From positions 1 to 64,000 of the forward strand of contig CAZPUS010000014.1 of NCBI GenBank assembly GCA_964589825.1: a DNA stretch of 64,000 bases, written 5' to 3'. Shown here piece by piece: positions 7,950 to 16,943 of the stretch. The stretch's first letter is position 1. Every line of letters begins with the position of its first letter. The stretch comes from CAZPUS01 sp964589825. GTDB lineage: Bacteria > Fibrobacterota > Chitinivibrionia > Chitinivibrionales > WJKA01. The notes beneath the pieces are model-generated. The model was not told the origin of the DNA, made no database searches, and saw only the letters and a list, made by a program, of their open reading frames with translations. Made by a program: the position numbers and the translations under genes.

Positions 7950-10726
7950 TTAGCCGCCTTTATTTTTCTTCCTTGAACGACGCTTATGTAACTGCCGGTA
8001 TTCTTCTTTTATCCGAACGCCTTTAAGTGGTTTTTTACTCTTACGTCGTGCCTGTACGCTTTTTTTTCGAGACTGTTTCGATTGTGTACGTGTGGATGAA
8101 TAACCGGAGTCGGAATCGGTTTTGTAATAAGAGGTGTCGGGTTCCTCCCCGGACGCACACGTCCCCCCTTCCTCGCCGCTCTGTTCTTCAGCTATTTCAT
8201 CTTCGATTTCCTGAAGGCGTTCTCCTATTTTTTCATTTTCCGGATCCCGTTCATGTAAACGCCGAAATACACTGAGCGCCAGTTCATGCTGTCCCTGCTG
8301 AAAATAAAGATCTCCGAGGGTAGGTGTCAACACATGATCCGGAATCGAGTGCAGTGTATTTTCTTCTTCTTTGTTTTTTCCATCCGGCTGGCTTTCAGCG
8401 TTGGATTCATCGGATATAGCTGTTGTATCCGACTCGGCATCTGACTCCTGTCCAGTATTGGATACACCCGGTTCATCTTCATGCGTATACTGTTGCGATA
8501 ATGACTCCCCGGGACCCTCTACATCTTCCTCTTCTTCGTTGTCGAGACTCGTATCGAGTTCGACCCTGTCTATTTCATCAGGCACTGGTTCTCCATTATG
8601 ACTTTGTTGCGCACTCTCACCCTCCAACGTATAAAAGCCCTGGTTGACAGGCTCCGAAGGTGCTTCTTCATCTGCCCCGGAAGAGCTCTCCTCACCCTCC
8701 TCTTCTTCCTGTAGTTGGTCATCTTCCATCTGCAGCGGGTTCTCCAATAGCGTCTCATCTACATCTTCAAATGTCGTGTCATCTAATTCTCCTGCCGTCT
8801 CTTCTCCTGCCGTCTCTTCTCCTGCCGGCTCTTCTCCTGCCNNNNNNNNNNNNNNNNNNNNNNNNNNNNNNNNNNNNNNNNNNNNNNNNNNNNNNNNNNN
8901 NNNNNNNNNNNNNNNNNNNNNNNNNNNNNNNNNNNNNNNNNTTCTCCTGCCGTCTCTTCTCCTGCCGTCTCTTCTCCTGCCGGCTCTTCTCCTGCCGGCT
9001 CTTCTCCTGCCGGCTCTTCTCCTGCCGGCTCTTCTTCTGCCGTCTCTTCCTCTGCCGTCTCTTCTTCTGCCGGCTCTTCCTCTGCCGTCTCTTCTCCTGC
9101 CGTCTCTTCCTCTGCCGTCTCTTCCTCTGCCGTCTCTTCCTCTGCCGTCTCCTGCTGCTCGATATCTTCAGACTCTGCTACACCAGCCGGTGTGGATTCA
9201 TTGGTTTCAGATACAACCGGATCGGATACCGCCAATGTCTCGTCTGCATCATCATGTTGCAGCTCATTAGCCGAATTGTCCAGAAGCGACTCGGAGGTGG
9301 GATCAGCGGTGGTAACCGTCTCTTCTTCCGATGCCGCCGTTTCATTTGCCTCCTGAGAACTCTGCGCCTGTTCAGACGGGTCTATACCGGATATTTCATC
9401 CCCGGGTATTTTATCCTGTGAAGCTTCCTCCTTTTCAGCTCGTAACGCTTCATCCGGATATCGCTCGAGTCCCTCGTCGACAACGGTCTCACTTTCACTG
9501 ATTAAGGCCTCATCGTGTAGTGCCGCATCCTCATCCTGAGAAGAAGCACCGTTCTCTTCTTTATTGCGTTGCACCGTTTCTGCGGAATCGCCCGCTGTTT
9601 TGGCTTCAGCATCCGACTGCGGCGACTGTTCGTGACCGGACTCTGTATCCGCCGCACTCTCCTGCATACTGAAGAAATCATCGATGCGGGAAGAAACATC
9701 ATCAGAGGCGGGAAGATTTGGTCCAGCCGCTGCATCCGTGTCTGATTCCTCTGGAACTCTCCGGGGTGCCTGGCGGGCTGCAGTCTCGTAATCCGCTTGC
9801 GTTTTTTTCTCGCGCTCTCCGCTTTCGTCACTTTCCAGCCCTTCAAAAATCATATCTATTTTGCGCTCGACATCTGAATATTCTTCAGGGCTTTCCTGAT
9901 CGGTCTCTTTTTCGGACTCCTCTACGATCTCTTCAATTACAGGCGCCGCCCCCTCCTCTGTGGGCGATTCAGAAATCGTCCCGGACGGTGATTGCACAAG
10001 GTCTTCATCCTGCGATGTATCCGCAAGAGATCCCTGTGAAGCAGTATCGAGCACTTCTTCCTCTACCCCGGTACCCTGAGAATCATCCAATGATTGCTGC
10101 GCTGCGGCCGGCTCCGGCTGCGTTTCACTATCCTGCTGCTGCACCACCTCATCGAGTCCGGCTGTGTCATCCACTTCATCGTCCGACTCCTGAACAATCT
10201 CTTCAGCTTCGTGGTCAGCGCCGGCCGCGGAGGTTTGTTCCTCTTCCTGCTGCGTCGGGCTTTTTCCCTCGGTTTTTGCCAAACCGATTATATCGTAGAC
10301 ATCTTCCTTACCACCGTTATGTGTCACTCGTGATGCACGATCTTTTACCGTCGGGTCATCCGGCATCAGCTGCGTCAGATACACATAGATATAATCGGCT
10401 TTCTGATCCATACCTTTATCAGTATAAATATCCGCCAGCATCTTGAGCGCAACCACATTGCGCCTGTCTATACCACATACGGTACGAAACTCTTCAATCG
10501 CCGCATCGGTATTCTGCTGTTCGAGGTAGCACCGTCCCAGTATCAAATGTCCTACGACATTTTTCGGGTGATGTTCCAGCCCTTTCAGACTTATCTGCAC
10601 CGCTTTTTCAAGATCACCTTCCTTGCGGAAAATATCGGCCAGGCGTGTAAAATCCAACGTCCGGGGGTTATTGTCCAAACGCTGCTGAAGTGTCTCTTTT
10701 ATTTCGGCGGTTTGCTGGGTAGCCAT
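7950..10726 (-). CDS. Acidic TPR-repeat protein with (EETAG)n tract, interrupted by an assembly gap
   Basis: I read this as one gene although the frame appears broken at the N run. The N-terminal 130 residues form TPR-like helical repeats (ADIFRKEGDLEKAV, GRCYLEQQNTDAAIEEF). A very acidic Glu/Ser/Thr/Asp-rich region of several hundred residues follows, including a pentapeptide tract EETAG/EETAE/EEPAG on both sides of the gap. The C-terminal part is again acidic, has one further TPR (GDLYFQQGQHELALSVFRRL) and ends in a Lys/Arg-rich tail. At least 891 residues are visible. Translation from the right side reaches the N run in frame with EETAGE, and the left side continues the same peptide repeat, so only the placeholder length shifts the frame. 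The ATG at 10726 has AGGAG 8 bases upstream. No signal peptide is visible. The function is unknown; protein-protein scaffolding is plausible. Confidence 0.75.
8787..9150 (-). repeat. 15-bp tandem repeat (minisatellite) in the TPR gene
   Basis: About 14 units of CTTCTCCTGCCGTCT and variants (CCT/TCT, GTCT/GGCT) are visible to the right of the N run and about 4 to the left. In the coding direction each unit gives a pentapeptide EETAG, EETAE, EEPAG or EEPAE. The true copy number is unknown because the assembly collapses inside it. Confidence 0.92.
8842..8941. other. Assembly gap of exactly 100 N
   Basis: Exactly 100 N occupy the middle of the minisatellite, a standard scaffolding placeholder. 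Repeat phase on both sides implies that the real missing length is 5 + 15n bases. That also restores one reading frame through the gene. Confidence 0.97.
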
Positions 10727-10850
10727 TACATTCACTCCTTTGGCGGCATGTTTTCCGCACTACCGTCACTTTCCTTCCTCGTAACTCGTTCTAAAAATAC
10801 ATCCCTTCCACCATACACATGTGTATGACACTGGAAATGGAGAAAATACC

Positions 10851-11013
10851 ACCTAAATTGAGCGGTTGTTTTCATCAAAGCTGCGGTGAGCCCTGCTGCT
10901 ATTGTATTCTCGGAAATTATGGGGCAACCTTGTTGGTTTTCTCATCTGTTTCGAGAATATAAGAGTAGTGCGGATTGCAGCAGAGTTCGCACACAAAATC
11001 GCTCGGTTTAGGT
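10851..11013 (+). mobile_element. Complete 163-bp copy of the MITE-like element, TSD ACC
   Basis: This is the best reference copy. The left end ACCTAAATTGAGCGG and the right end CGCTCGGTTTAGGT are inverted repeats. Imperfect pairing continues inward (TTGTTTTCATCAAAGCTGC against GCAGCAGAGTTCGCACACAA). An inner pair TATTCTCGGAAA / TTTCGAGAATA follows, with a core containing CAACCTTGTTGG. ACC flanks both ends (10848-10850 and 11014-11016). It lies between the thpR stop and the TPR gene start. No open reading frame is inside. Confidence 0.8.
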
Positions 11014-11044
11014 ACCACAATGTGCGGTTTTATTAACACCGGCA

Positions 11045-11596
11045 TCATATCCGGTCCGTCAACGAATAGGTTCGCTCTTTTGTATGTACGGCTCCATTAC
11101 GTGTCAGTTTGCTAGAATAGAGATGAAAACACGTTACATCTATGGGTTCACTCTCAAAAAGCGCATTCTGCTGAAGGAAGGGTACCAATGTGGACGGTTC
11201 GATACCATTACGAAAGCGGGCAATGGTTATATGCGGGTGGAACCCTCGTTTTTCCGGTTCGAATCCCGCAGCCTGCACCGACTGCTCCACCTCCTTGTGC
11301 AGCGCTTCGAGACCACCTTCATGATCCCTGACCCCGACCCATATCACCCTCGGTCGTTTACGCGTGGGAAAACAGCCAACCCCCTTCAATGAAAAGTCGA
11401 TTTGCTCATTATCTACCATCTCCAGATATTCACTGAGACGTTCCATAGTCGATTCGGGAACGTCACCGATAAATCGCAGAGTCACATGCAGTTGCTCGAT
11501 CGGGGTCCAGCGGGCACCGACAAATCCGTGGCTGATATTTTTGATTTTTTCCCGGACTTTCAACGGCAACTCTGCTGCAACGAATAACCGCGGCAA
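11045..11596 (-). CDS. thpR: RNA 2',3'-cyclic phosphodiesterase (2H family)
   Basis: It opens 2',3'-cyclic phosphates on RNA ends. The two 2H-family motifs are present: HVTL (His37, Thr39) and HITI (His122, Thr124), in the usual arrangement. The reading frame is open further upstream, but a TTG at 11596 is preceded by AAGGAG at 7 bases and starts exactly at PRLFVAAEL, where family members start. It gives 183 residues, the usual length. The gene stands alone between a mobile-element copy and a divergently transcribed envelope locus. Confidence 0.88.
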   Translation of the reverse strand: MPRLFVAAELPLKVREKIKNISHGFVGARWTPIEQLHVTLRFIGDVPESTMERLSEYLEMVDNEQIDFSLKGVGCFPTRKRPRVIWVGVRDHEGGLEALHKEVEQSVQAAGFEPEKRGFHPHITIARFRNGIEPSTLVPFLQQNALFESEPIDVTCFHLYSSKLTRNGAVHTKERTYSLTDRI

Positions 11597-11953
11597 CGTA
11601 ACGCTCCTTATCAAGTTCTCTTTTATTAATATCATAGATACAACGACTGTACTAATTATAAAATGCGTGCACTGAATTTGCAAACAAACCTGACTAAAAG
11701 ATGCTTTTTACGCACCGATTTATTATTTTCTTTTAGTACTGCATTGTCGGAATCTACGAGAATAACGGCCTTTTTACCGGACACGAAAGCACAGCTCTGG
11801 GGTCTTAAAGAGCATTATTCTTCATCTTCTTATTGTCCTTTGGTGAACGCGGGCCGAAACAACGCCGCTGCAATCTATACGTCGGGATGCGGCAATGCAG
11901 AAATTTAATCGATTTCTTTTTTGTTACCAACAGTTACAGGAGTCTTCGAATTC
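11597..11953. other. Intergenic region between thpR and the LpoA-like gene
   Basis: These roughly 350 bases separate two divergent genes and should contain both promoters. A small plus-strand frame (11663-11908) has no ribosome site and no recognisable protein features. I see no tRNA, no clear terminator hairpin and no copy of the interspersed element. Confidence 0.5.
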
Positions 11954-13789
11954 ATGCAGCCTTATTCCGGCATCCCCCGGTCCATAGCATTTACTTTCTT
12001 ATGCACGCTCACGGTCTTTTGTATTGTATCTCACGCGGGAAAAAGCCCGGACGCGCTCTTTACCGAGGCAAAACAGGCATACGGACAAGGTGATTATTCC
12101 CGCTCCTATTCTCTTTTAAAAGAATTCGTCAATGAACACGGCACACATAACGCGAATCGTTATCTTGTCCCCCTTCTTATAGAATCGGCACTGCGCCTGG
12201 AAAAATATGCAGTTGCGACCCAGTTGTACGATTTATACAAAACGAATTATCCCGAATCTGAATACATGCCGAGGCTGTACTATCTCTATGGCTATGCTCG
12301 TGCCCGACTGCACGATCCCGAACAAGCGATCAACGCCTTTTCCCGCGCCATGAGATCGGGTGTCTCCGCATCACTCGATTCCCTTATCATGCATAATGTA
12401 AAGCTGTTATGCACCCATTCTCTTTCTGTCAACGAACTCACAGAAATTGGTAAATCACGGACTCTTCACGAACGAATCGCACGAACCATACTGTATAGCG
12501 CAATTAAAAAAGCTGTAGATACACAGCGATATTCGCAGGCGCAATCACTAATTTCATATTATTTTGACACGTATAATGACTCACGGTTCCACTCTGAAAT
12601 AAAAAATATCCGCAGCAGTATAAAAAGGAAAAAAAACGAACAGGTTCAAATTGCTGTTCTCGCACCGATCTCGGGATATCATGCATCAATCGGAAAACAA
12701 ATTATTCAGGGGGCACAGCTCGCTGCAGACCGGTATAATCGCCGGAATAATCCATCGATTAATCTTGTCATACGGGATACACGCGGTGATATGGTTACCA
12801 CGGCACAACAGACGCTTACCTTACGTGACGGCTATTCCATTGTACACTATCTCGGTCCTATACTCAGCTCAAGTGCAGTTGTGAGTGCTTCACTTCTGCT
12901 CGATCATGATGCGGTATTGCTGACCCCTACCGCCACAGATGCAGGTATCGCAAATCTTGGAAAGAATATTTTCCAGATGAACTCCACTCTGCATGCCCTC
13001 GGAAACACAATAGCCGACTATGCATTTCACAATCTCAATATCCGGGATTATTCCATTCTCGCTCCCTGGTCGGAATACGGAAAGATACTTGCAAAGCAAT
13101 TCAAGTCCACAGTCGAAAAAAACGGTGGAAAGGTTATTTCGGTGGTGTACTTTCAAAAAGGTGCCCACGATTTCAAGGAACAGTTTAATCGTTTGCGCAA
13201 AGACGCTGCACATTACATTATGCGGAAAAGGGCACGAAAGCACGGGCAGAAGTCACTCGATGGTTCGGATGACAATATTGCTTCCATCGACAGTTCATTT
13301 CTTGCCGATTCAACGATCGAAATCGGCGGGCTTTTTGTGCCGGCACAAGCGGAAGACGCTGCAAAAATCGCCCGTCAATCACAATTTTATAAAATACGCA
13401 CCCAGCTTCTCGGGTCAACAGGATGGCACGACAACACTGTCATAATAGACGGGGACAAGTACGTAAACAATGCAATTATTTCGAGCAATTTCAGTTCGAA
13501 TCGTAACAATGAAATGTGGCCGAATTTTGAAAAAGAGTATACACAACGCTTCGGAAAAAAGCCCCAGCGAACTTCTGCTCTCGCCTATGACGGGATGCAA
13601 CTGCTTCTGAAATGCATACAACAAAACGGTGGCTCCAGACGTAATGCCGATAAAGTCTGTAACTGCCTTTTTTCAACAAAAGACTACCAGGGACTTTCCG
13701 GAAGTATCTCTTTTGATTCGGAGAGCGGAACAAATAACGAATGCGCTGTATACAAAATTACAAAAGGCTCATTCGTACGTATCAAGTAG
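11954..13789 (+). CDS. LpoA-like protein: TPR domain plus type I periplasmic-binding-protein fold
   Basis: A 611-residue exported protein. After the ATG at 11954 (GGAG 11 bases upstream) comes a signal peptide (RSIAFTFLCTLTVFCIVS). Residues about 30-215 form TPR-like helices (AKQAYGQGDYSRSYSLLKEF, ATQLYDLYKTNYPESEY). From about residue 229 (QVQIAVLAPISGYHASIGK) it has the branched-chain-amino-acid receptor fold, including LGPILSSSAVVSAS, LTPTATDAGI and a late LAYDGMQLLLKC. TPR plus this fold is the layout of LpoA, the outer-membrane activator of class A penicillin-binding proteins. It lacks an obvious lipobox, so anchoring is unclear. It starts a run with a lipoprotein, FtsX and an EnvC-like protein, which supports a peptidoglycan role. 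A plain solute receptor is the alternative. Confidence 0.78.
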   Translation: MQPYSGIPRSIAFTFLCTLTVFCIVSHAGKSPDALFTEAKQAYGQGDYSRSYSLLKEFVNEHGTHNANRYLVPLLIESALRLEKYAVATQLYDLYKTNYPESEYMPRLYYLYGYARARLHDPEQAINAFSRAMRSGVSASLDSLIMHNVKLLCTHSLSVNELTEIGKSRTLHERIARTILYSAIKKAVDTQRYSQAQSLISYYFDTYNDSRFHSEIKNIRSSIKRKKNEQVQIAVLAPISGYHASIGKQIIQGAQLAADRYNRRNNPSINLVIRDTRGDMVTTAQQTLTLRDGYSIVHYLGPILSSSAVVSASLLLDHDAVLLTPTATDAGIANLGKNIFQMNSTLHALGNTIADYAFHNLNIRDYSILAPWSEYGKILAKQFKSTVEKNGGKVISVVYFQKGAHDFKEQFNRLRKDAAHYIMRKRARKHGQKSLDGSDDNIASIDSSFLADSTIEIGGLFVPAQAEDAAKIARQSQFYKIRTQLLGSTGWHDNTVIIDGDKYVNNAIISSNFSSNRNNEMWPNFEKEYTQRFGKKPQRTSALAYDGMQLLLKCIQQNGGSRRNADKVCNCLFSTKDYQGLSGSISFDSESGTNNECAVYKITKGSFVRIK

Positions 13790-13794
13790 AATTT

Positions 13795-16002
13795 ATGCGG
13801 CATACCCCGTTACACACTCTCGCGCTTGTCAGGCACAAACTCAGTCGGTGTATTACATCATCACAGTCGATTGTTGTTGCGGGTATCGCATTCACAGTTT
13901 TACTACTGAGCGCATGCGATAAAAAAGCTATCCCCCCTCCCAGTAAACCGGGTATCAAATCTCAGGGTGTTGAGGTAGCCAAAAATCTTGCCTTTACACT
14001 GCGCAGCCTTCATTCCTATTCCGATATAGTAACCATGCTACGCAATTACCGTTTTTCTCCTGCGTTAAACGACACGCATTCGATCGACATTGAGTATTGG
14101 CTTCCGGCTGAATTCAACAACCTCTATTCCCAAAGACTTGCTAAATGCGCCTCGATGACCACGAATGCGATGTTTCAAAACGTACAGAAAGCGCTTGATC
14201 AGACAGCGGTAAGCAAAGAATCAGTTCCACGCAAGCTCGTTTTTCCCTCCGACACCGATTACAGCCCCGAAATTCTTGACTCACTTTCCCAAAAAACGCT
14301 CGAGAGCGACACCGTGGTATGGTCCACCACATCAGTTGATTCACCATGGACAGTACGTTGCGACACTTTTTTTAATGCTGCAGTTTTAGATTCAGAATTC
14401 GTATTCGATACATTACTACGTACCCGTACCACCGATACGATGCCACGTTCGGGTGTAATCGATAAAGAACTATGGGTGGGTAGTGCCTCAAAGGATGATG
14501 CGGATCTTTTACTCCGGGTCAAACGTCAGTTTCATTTTTCACAGGGCGAAGTCACACGCTATCACCGCAGCCTTATTAACAAAAACGATACCCACAACCA
14601 TGGAGACAGCATCTCGATAACCGGAGACACTCTTCGACATGTATATACGTTCGAAGCCACTGATCCCTCAGCGCAATGGTGGTACAGCCTCGACTCATCC
14701 GTGCTGCATTCATATTCATTGCAGCATATCAACTTTCAGAACGAAGTACTCCTGGAACGGTACGTAAAAGATACCACCCCTTCCTCGCGCGTGGTATATG
14801 ATTTCACCGATAATTCGTCAGTCCAGTCAGTCATGGTCGAAACAAAGCAAAACCAGAAAAAATTCGGCAAACTCTTCGTCGCCGACAGCACGAGTCTCCT
14901 GTACAAATTCGATCCCGACACCACAACCCCTGTCAGTCTTGTCAGCTATCACTATTTTGGAAGAAATTGTACGGGAAATAACCTGGAAAACTGCAACTAC
15001 CATACCCGAATAAAACTCCACACCCTCAATTCCAATGAGTGGAAAGGAATGTTTCGTATTCGACGGGACCCCGAGGTTCCCTTCGAGTCACGATACTTCG
15101 GTCCTGTAAGTAAGGTAATATACGATTACGATGTGGTTATAGACACCCGTACGCTCGAGCCCTCATCGTATACCCATGTGCGTCGTACAGACTACTGCAC
15201 ACGTCAAGATCTTGACAGCGTAGTCTGGACCTACACACCGGAAACCGTCTCCGATTCCAATACGTCTCAATCGGCACACGCACTCAAAATCACCTCATGG
15301 CATACGCCCCGGTCTGCGGATTCGTCAAAAATAACGCAATGGAAACTCTACTCCGCCTCCGATGCAACTGATGCAGATTCAATAACCGAATATACATGGG
15401 TAGGACGAATTCCGCAACTCGAACCTTCCGATACTCTAACGTACCGCATATCAAAAAATAACACCACTGGTGCAGCTTCGTACCAGTTTACAAATGCATC
15501 ATTGCAGGGAAGAGACACTCTTTTCAGAAAGGGCAGAATCGAGCCGCAATCTCAATCTCGATACCGGTTTATCGATACATTGTTTGGTACCTCTACGTAT
15601 CCGGTTCGGATAATCGATGCACTCATCGACACCTCAGGTCACGGCACGTATCAGGTAATGGGGATAGATACGTTCATGATCAAGGCCGCACAGGAATCAC
15701 TGCACGTGCACACGCAGCATGATACCATCTCCTGGTACGCTTCACAGAATACGTATTCTGCGGTGATCGATTCTTTTGAGTTTACCTTCGCTATTACCGA
15801 CGAAAATACGATATCCGGATCATTAACGGGCTTGCGCGGATCATCCGATATTTACTCGGATGACATCTATGTATCAGCACCCTACAGCGGTTCTGCCAAA
15901 ATTTACGGAGTTACCCTGAATACTTCTTCCAGTGTCTTTGTAGCCTTCAAAATCGCCCTCTGGCATCAGAACATCCTGTCCGACAGCATTGTTGTATATT
16001 AG
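13795..16002 (+). CDS. Large lipoprotein of unknown function
   Basis: 735 residues from the ATG at 13795, five bases after the preceding stop. A longer frame from 13741 would overlap the upstream gene. The N-terminus is basic, then hydrophobic, and ends in the lipobox LLLSAC (Cys41), so a lipid-anchored envelope protein is expected. The rest is rich in Ser, Thr, Asp and aromatic residues, with many predicted beta-type stretches (for example RVVYDFTDNSSV, SITEYTWVGRIP). No family was recognised. It lies between the LpoA-like gene and ftsX, where ftsE would often be found, so involvement in cell-wall remodelling is a guess from position only. Confidence 0.8.
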   Translation: MRHTPLHTLALVRHKLSRCITSSQSIVVAGIAFTVLLLSACDKKAIPPPSKPGIKSQGVEVAKNLAFTLRSLHSYSDIVTMLRNYRFSPALNDTHSIDIEYWLPAEFNNLYSQRLAKCASMTTNAMFQNVQKALDQTAVSKESVPRKLVFPSDTDYSPEILDSLSQKTLESDTVVWSTTSVDSPWTVRCDTFFNAAVLDSEFVFDTLLRTRTTDTMPRSGVIDKELWVGSASKDDADLLLRVKRQFHFSQGEVTRYHRSLINKNDTHNHGDSISITGDTLRHVYTFEATDPSAQWWYSLDSSVLHSYSLQHINFQNEVLLERYVKDTTPSSRVVYDFTDNSSVQSVMVETKQNQKKFGKLFVADSTSLLYKFDPDTTTPVSLVSYHYFGRNCTGNNLENCNYHTRIKLHTLNSNEWKGMFRIRRDPEVPFESRYFGPVSKVIYDYDVVIDTRTLEPSSYTHVRRTDYCTRQDLDSVVWTYTPETVSDSNTSQSAHALKITSWHTPRSADSSKITQWKLYSASDATDADSITEYTWVGRIPQLEPSDTLTYRISKNNTTGAASYQFTNASLQGRDTLFRKGRIEPQSQSRYRFIDTLFGTSTYPVRIIDALIDTSGHGTYQVMGIDTFMIKAAQESLHVHTQHDTISWYASQNTYSAVIDSFEFTFAITDENTISGSLTGLRGSSDIYSDDIYVSAPYSGSAKIYGVTLNTSSSVFVAFKIALWHQNILSDSIVVY

Positions 16003-16088
16003 TCACCATGCAACAACGTATCTGTACCAACTGCTGCAGCTTACGCGCAGCATACTCATAGAATCGCTACCACGGAATTTGCAGAACC

Positions 16089-16943
16089 ATGCGTACCATA
16101 TTCTATTTCATAGCCGAAGCGCTACGCGGTTTATACAATGCAAAGATAATGAGTGCAATCTCGATTCTCACTATCGCGCTTTCACTTTCTCTTCTTGCAT
16201 TTCTGGGCATAACGTATCTCAACGTTCATAAATGGGTCGAGAAAATATCCCAGGAAGTCGATATGATCGTTTATATCGAGAAAGAATCTGCGGATTCCGA
16301 TATTTCACACAAATCACTCATAGACTCGATACGAAATCGTCCTGAAGTTGAAAAATGCGTCTATATCGATACACAAACCGCAATGAACCGTTTTCGGGAA
16401 ATGTACGGAGACGAGATGCTTTCTGCGATACACACAAATCCCCTGCCCGCATCGGTAGAGTTGTTCGTGTATTCCGAGTATGAAAACCCGAAATCCATGG
16501 AACAACTACACGATACCTTTATCGGCTATTCGGCGGTAAGCGGCGTACAATACTATTCCGATATCGCACGCAAGGTCAACGCTCTGAGAAAATTCGTTTT
16601 TTACGGGGCTATCGGGATCTTTGTATTCATGGTCCTTACTATCAATTTCATTATCTCCAACACCATTAAACTGACCATATACGCTCGTAAAGAGCTGCTT
16701 CGCAACATGTATTTCGTCGGTGCGACCCAGGTCTATATTAAGCTGCCTTTTATTATCGAGGGCGTATTACACGGATTGATAGGCGCATGCATCAGCTCTC
16801 TCATTGTCATCAGCCTGCGCGTGGCGCTCGCATCTTTTCCTGTGGTCTGGAGTCTTGAACACATTATCCCTCTTACCTTTTTCATCGGAGTCTTCTTAGG
16901 GTGTCTGGGAAGTTTCAGCGCGGTAAGAAAATTTCTGCAATAA
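16089..16943 (+). CDS. ftsX: Cell division protein FtsX
   Basis: 284 residues with the FtsX topology: a first membrane segment (about 20-43), an extracytoplasmic domain (about 45-165), then three membrane segments (about 168-192, 215-245, 255-278). VDMIVYIEKES and LPASVELFVY are typical extracytoplasmic-domain segments. FtsX works with the ATPase FtsE and passes conformational change to periplasmic EnvC-type activators of amidases. An EnvC-like gene follows directly, overlapping by 43 bases. No ftsE is next to it in this window; the upstream neighbour is a lipoprotein. FtsE must be encoded elsewhere if the complex is canonical. Confidence 0.88.
   Translation: MRTIFYFIAEALRGLYNAKIMSAISILTIALSLSLLAFLGITYLNVHKWVEKISQEVDMIVYIEKESADSDISHKSLIDSIRNRPEVEKCVYIDTQTAMNRFREMYGDEMLSAIHTNPLPASVELFVYSEYENPKSMEQLHDTFIGYSAVSGVQYYSDIARKVNALRKFVFYGAIGIFVFMVLTINFIISNTIKLTIYARKELLRNMYFVGATQVYIKLPFIIEGVLHGLIGACISSLIVISLRVALASFPVVWSLEHIIPLTFFIGVFLGCLGSFSAVRKFLQ

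Noticed and set aside
8787..9150. CRISPR array
   Set aside because: Units are contiguous 15-mers without spacers and encode a pentapeptide in frame with a TPR protein. No cas genes are present.
8644..9421. Plus-strand open frames across the tandem repeat, rich in Leu/Pro/Ser or Cys/Arg/Leu
   Set aside because: They are shadows of the minus-strand minisatellite; a 15-bp repeat without stops is open in several frames.
10851..11013. Rho-independent terminator interpretation of the palindromic elements
   Set aside because: The hairpins have no following T run, the arms are long and imperfect, and matched flanking triplets point to insertion.
11663..11908. Small plus-strand frame upstream of the LpoA-like gene
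   Set aside because: No ribosome site, low-complexity composition, and it lies in the expected divergent promoter region.
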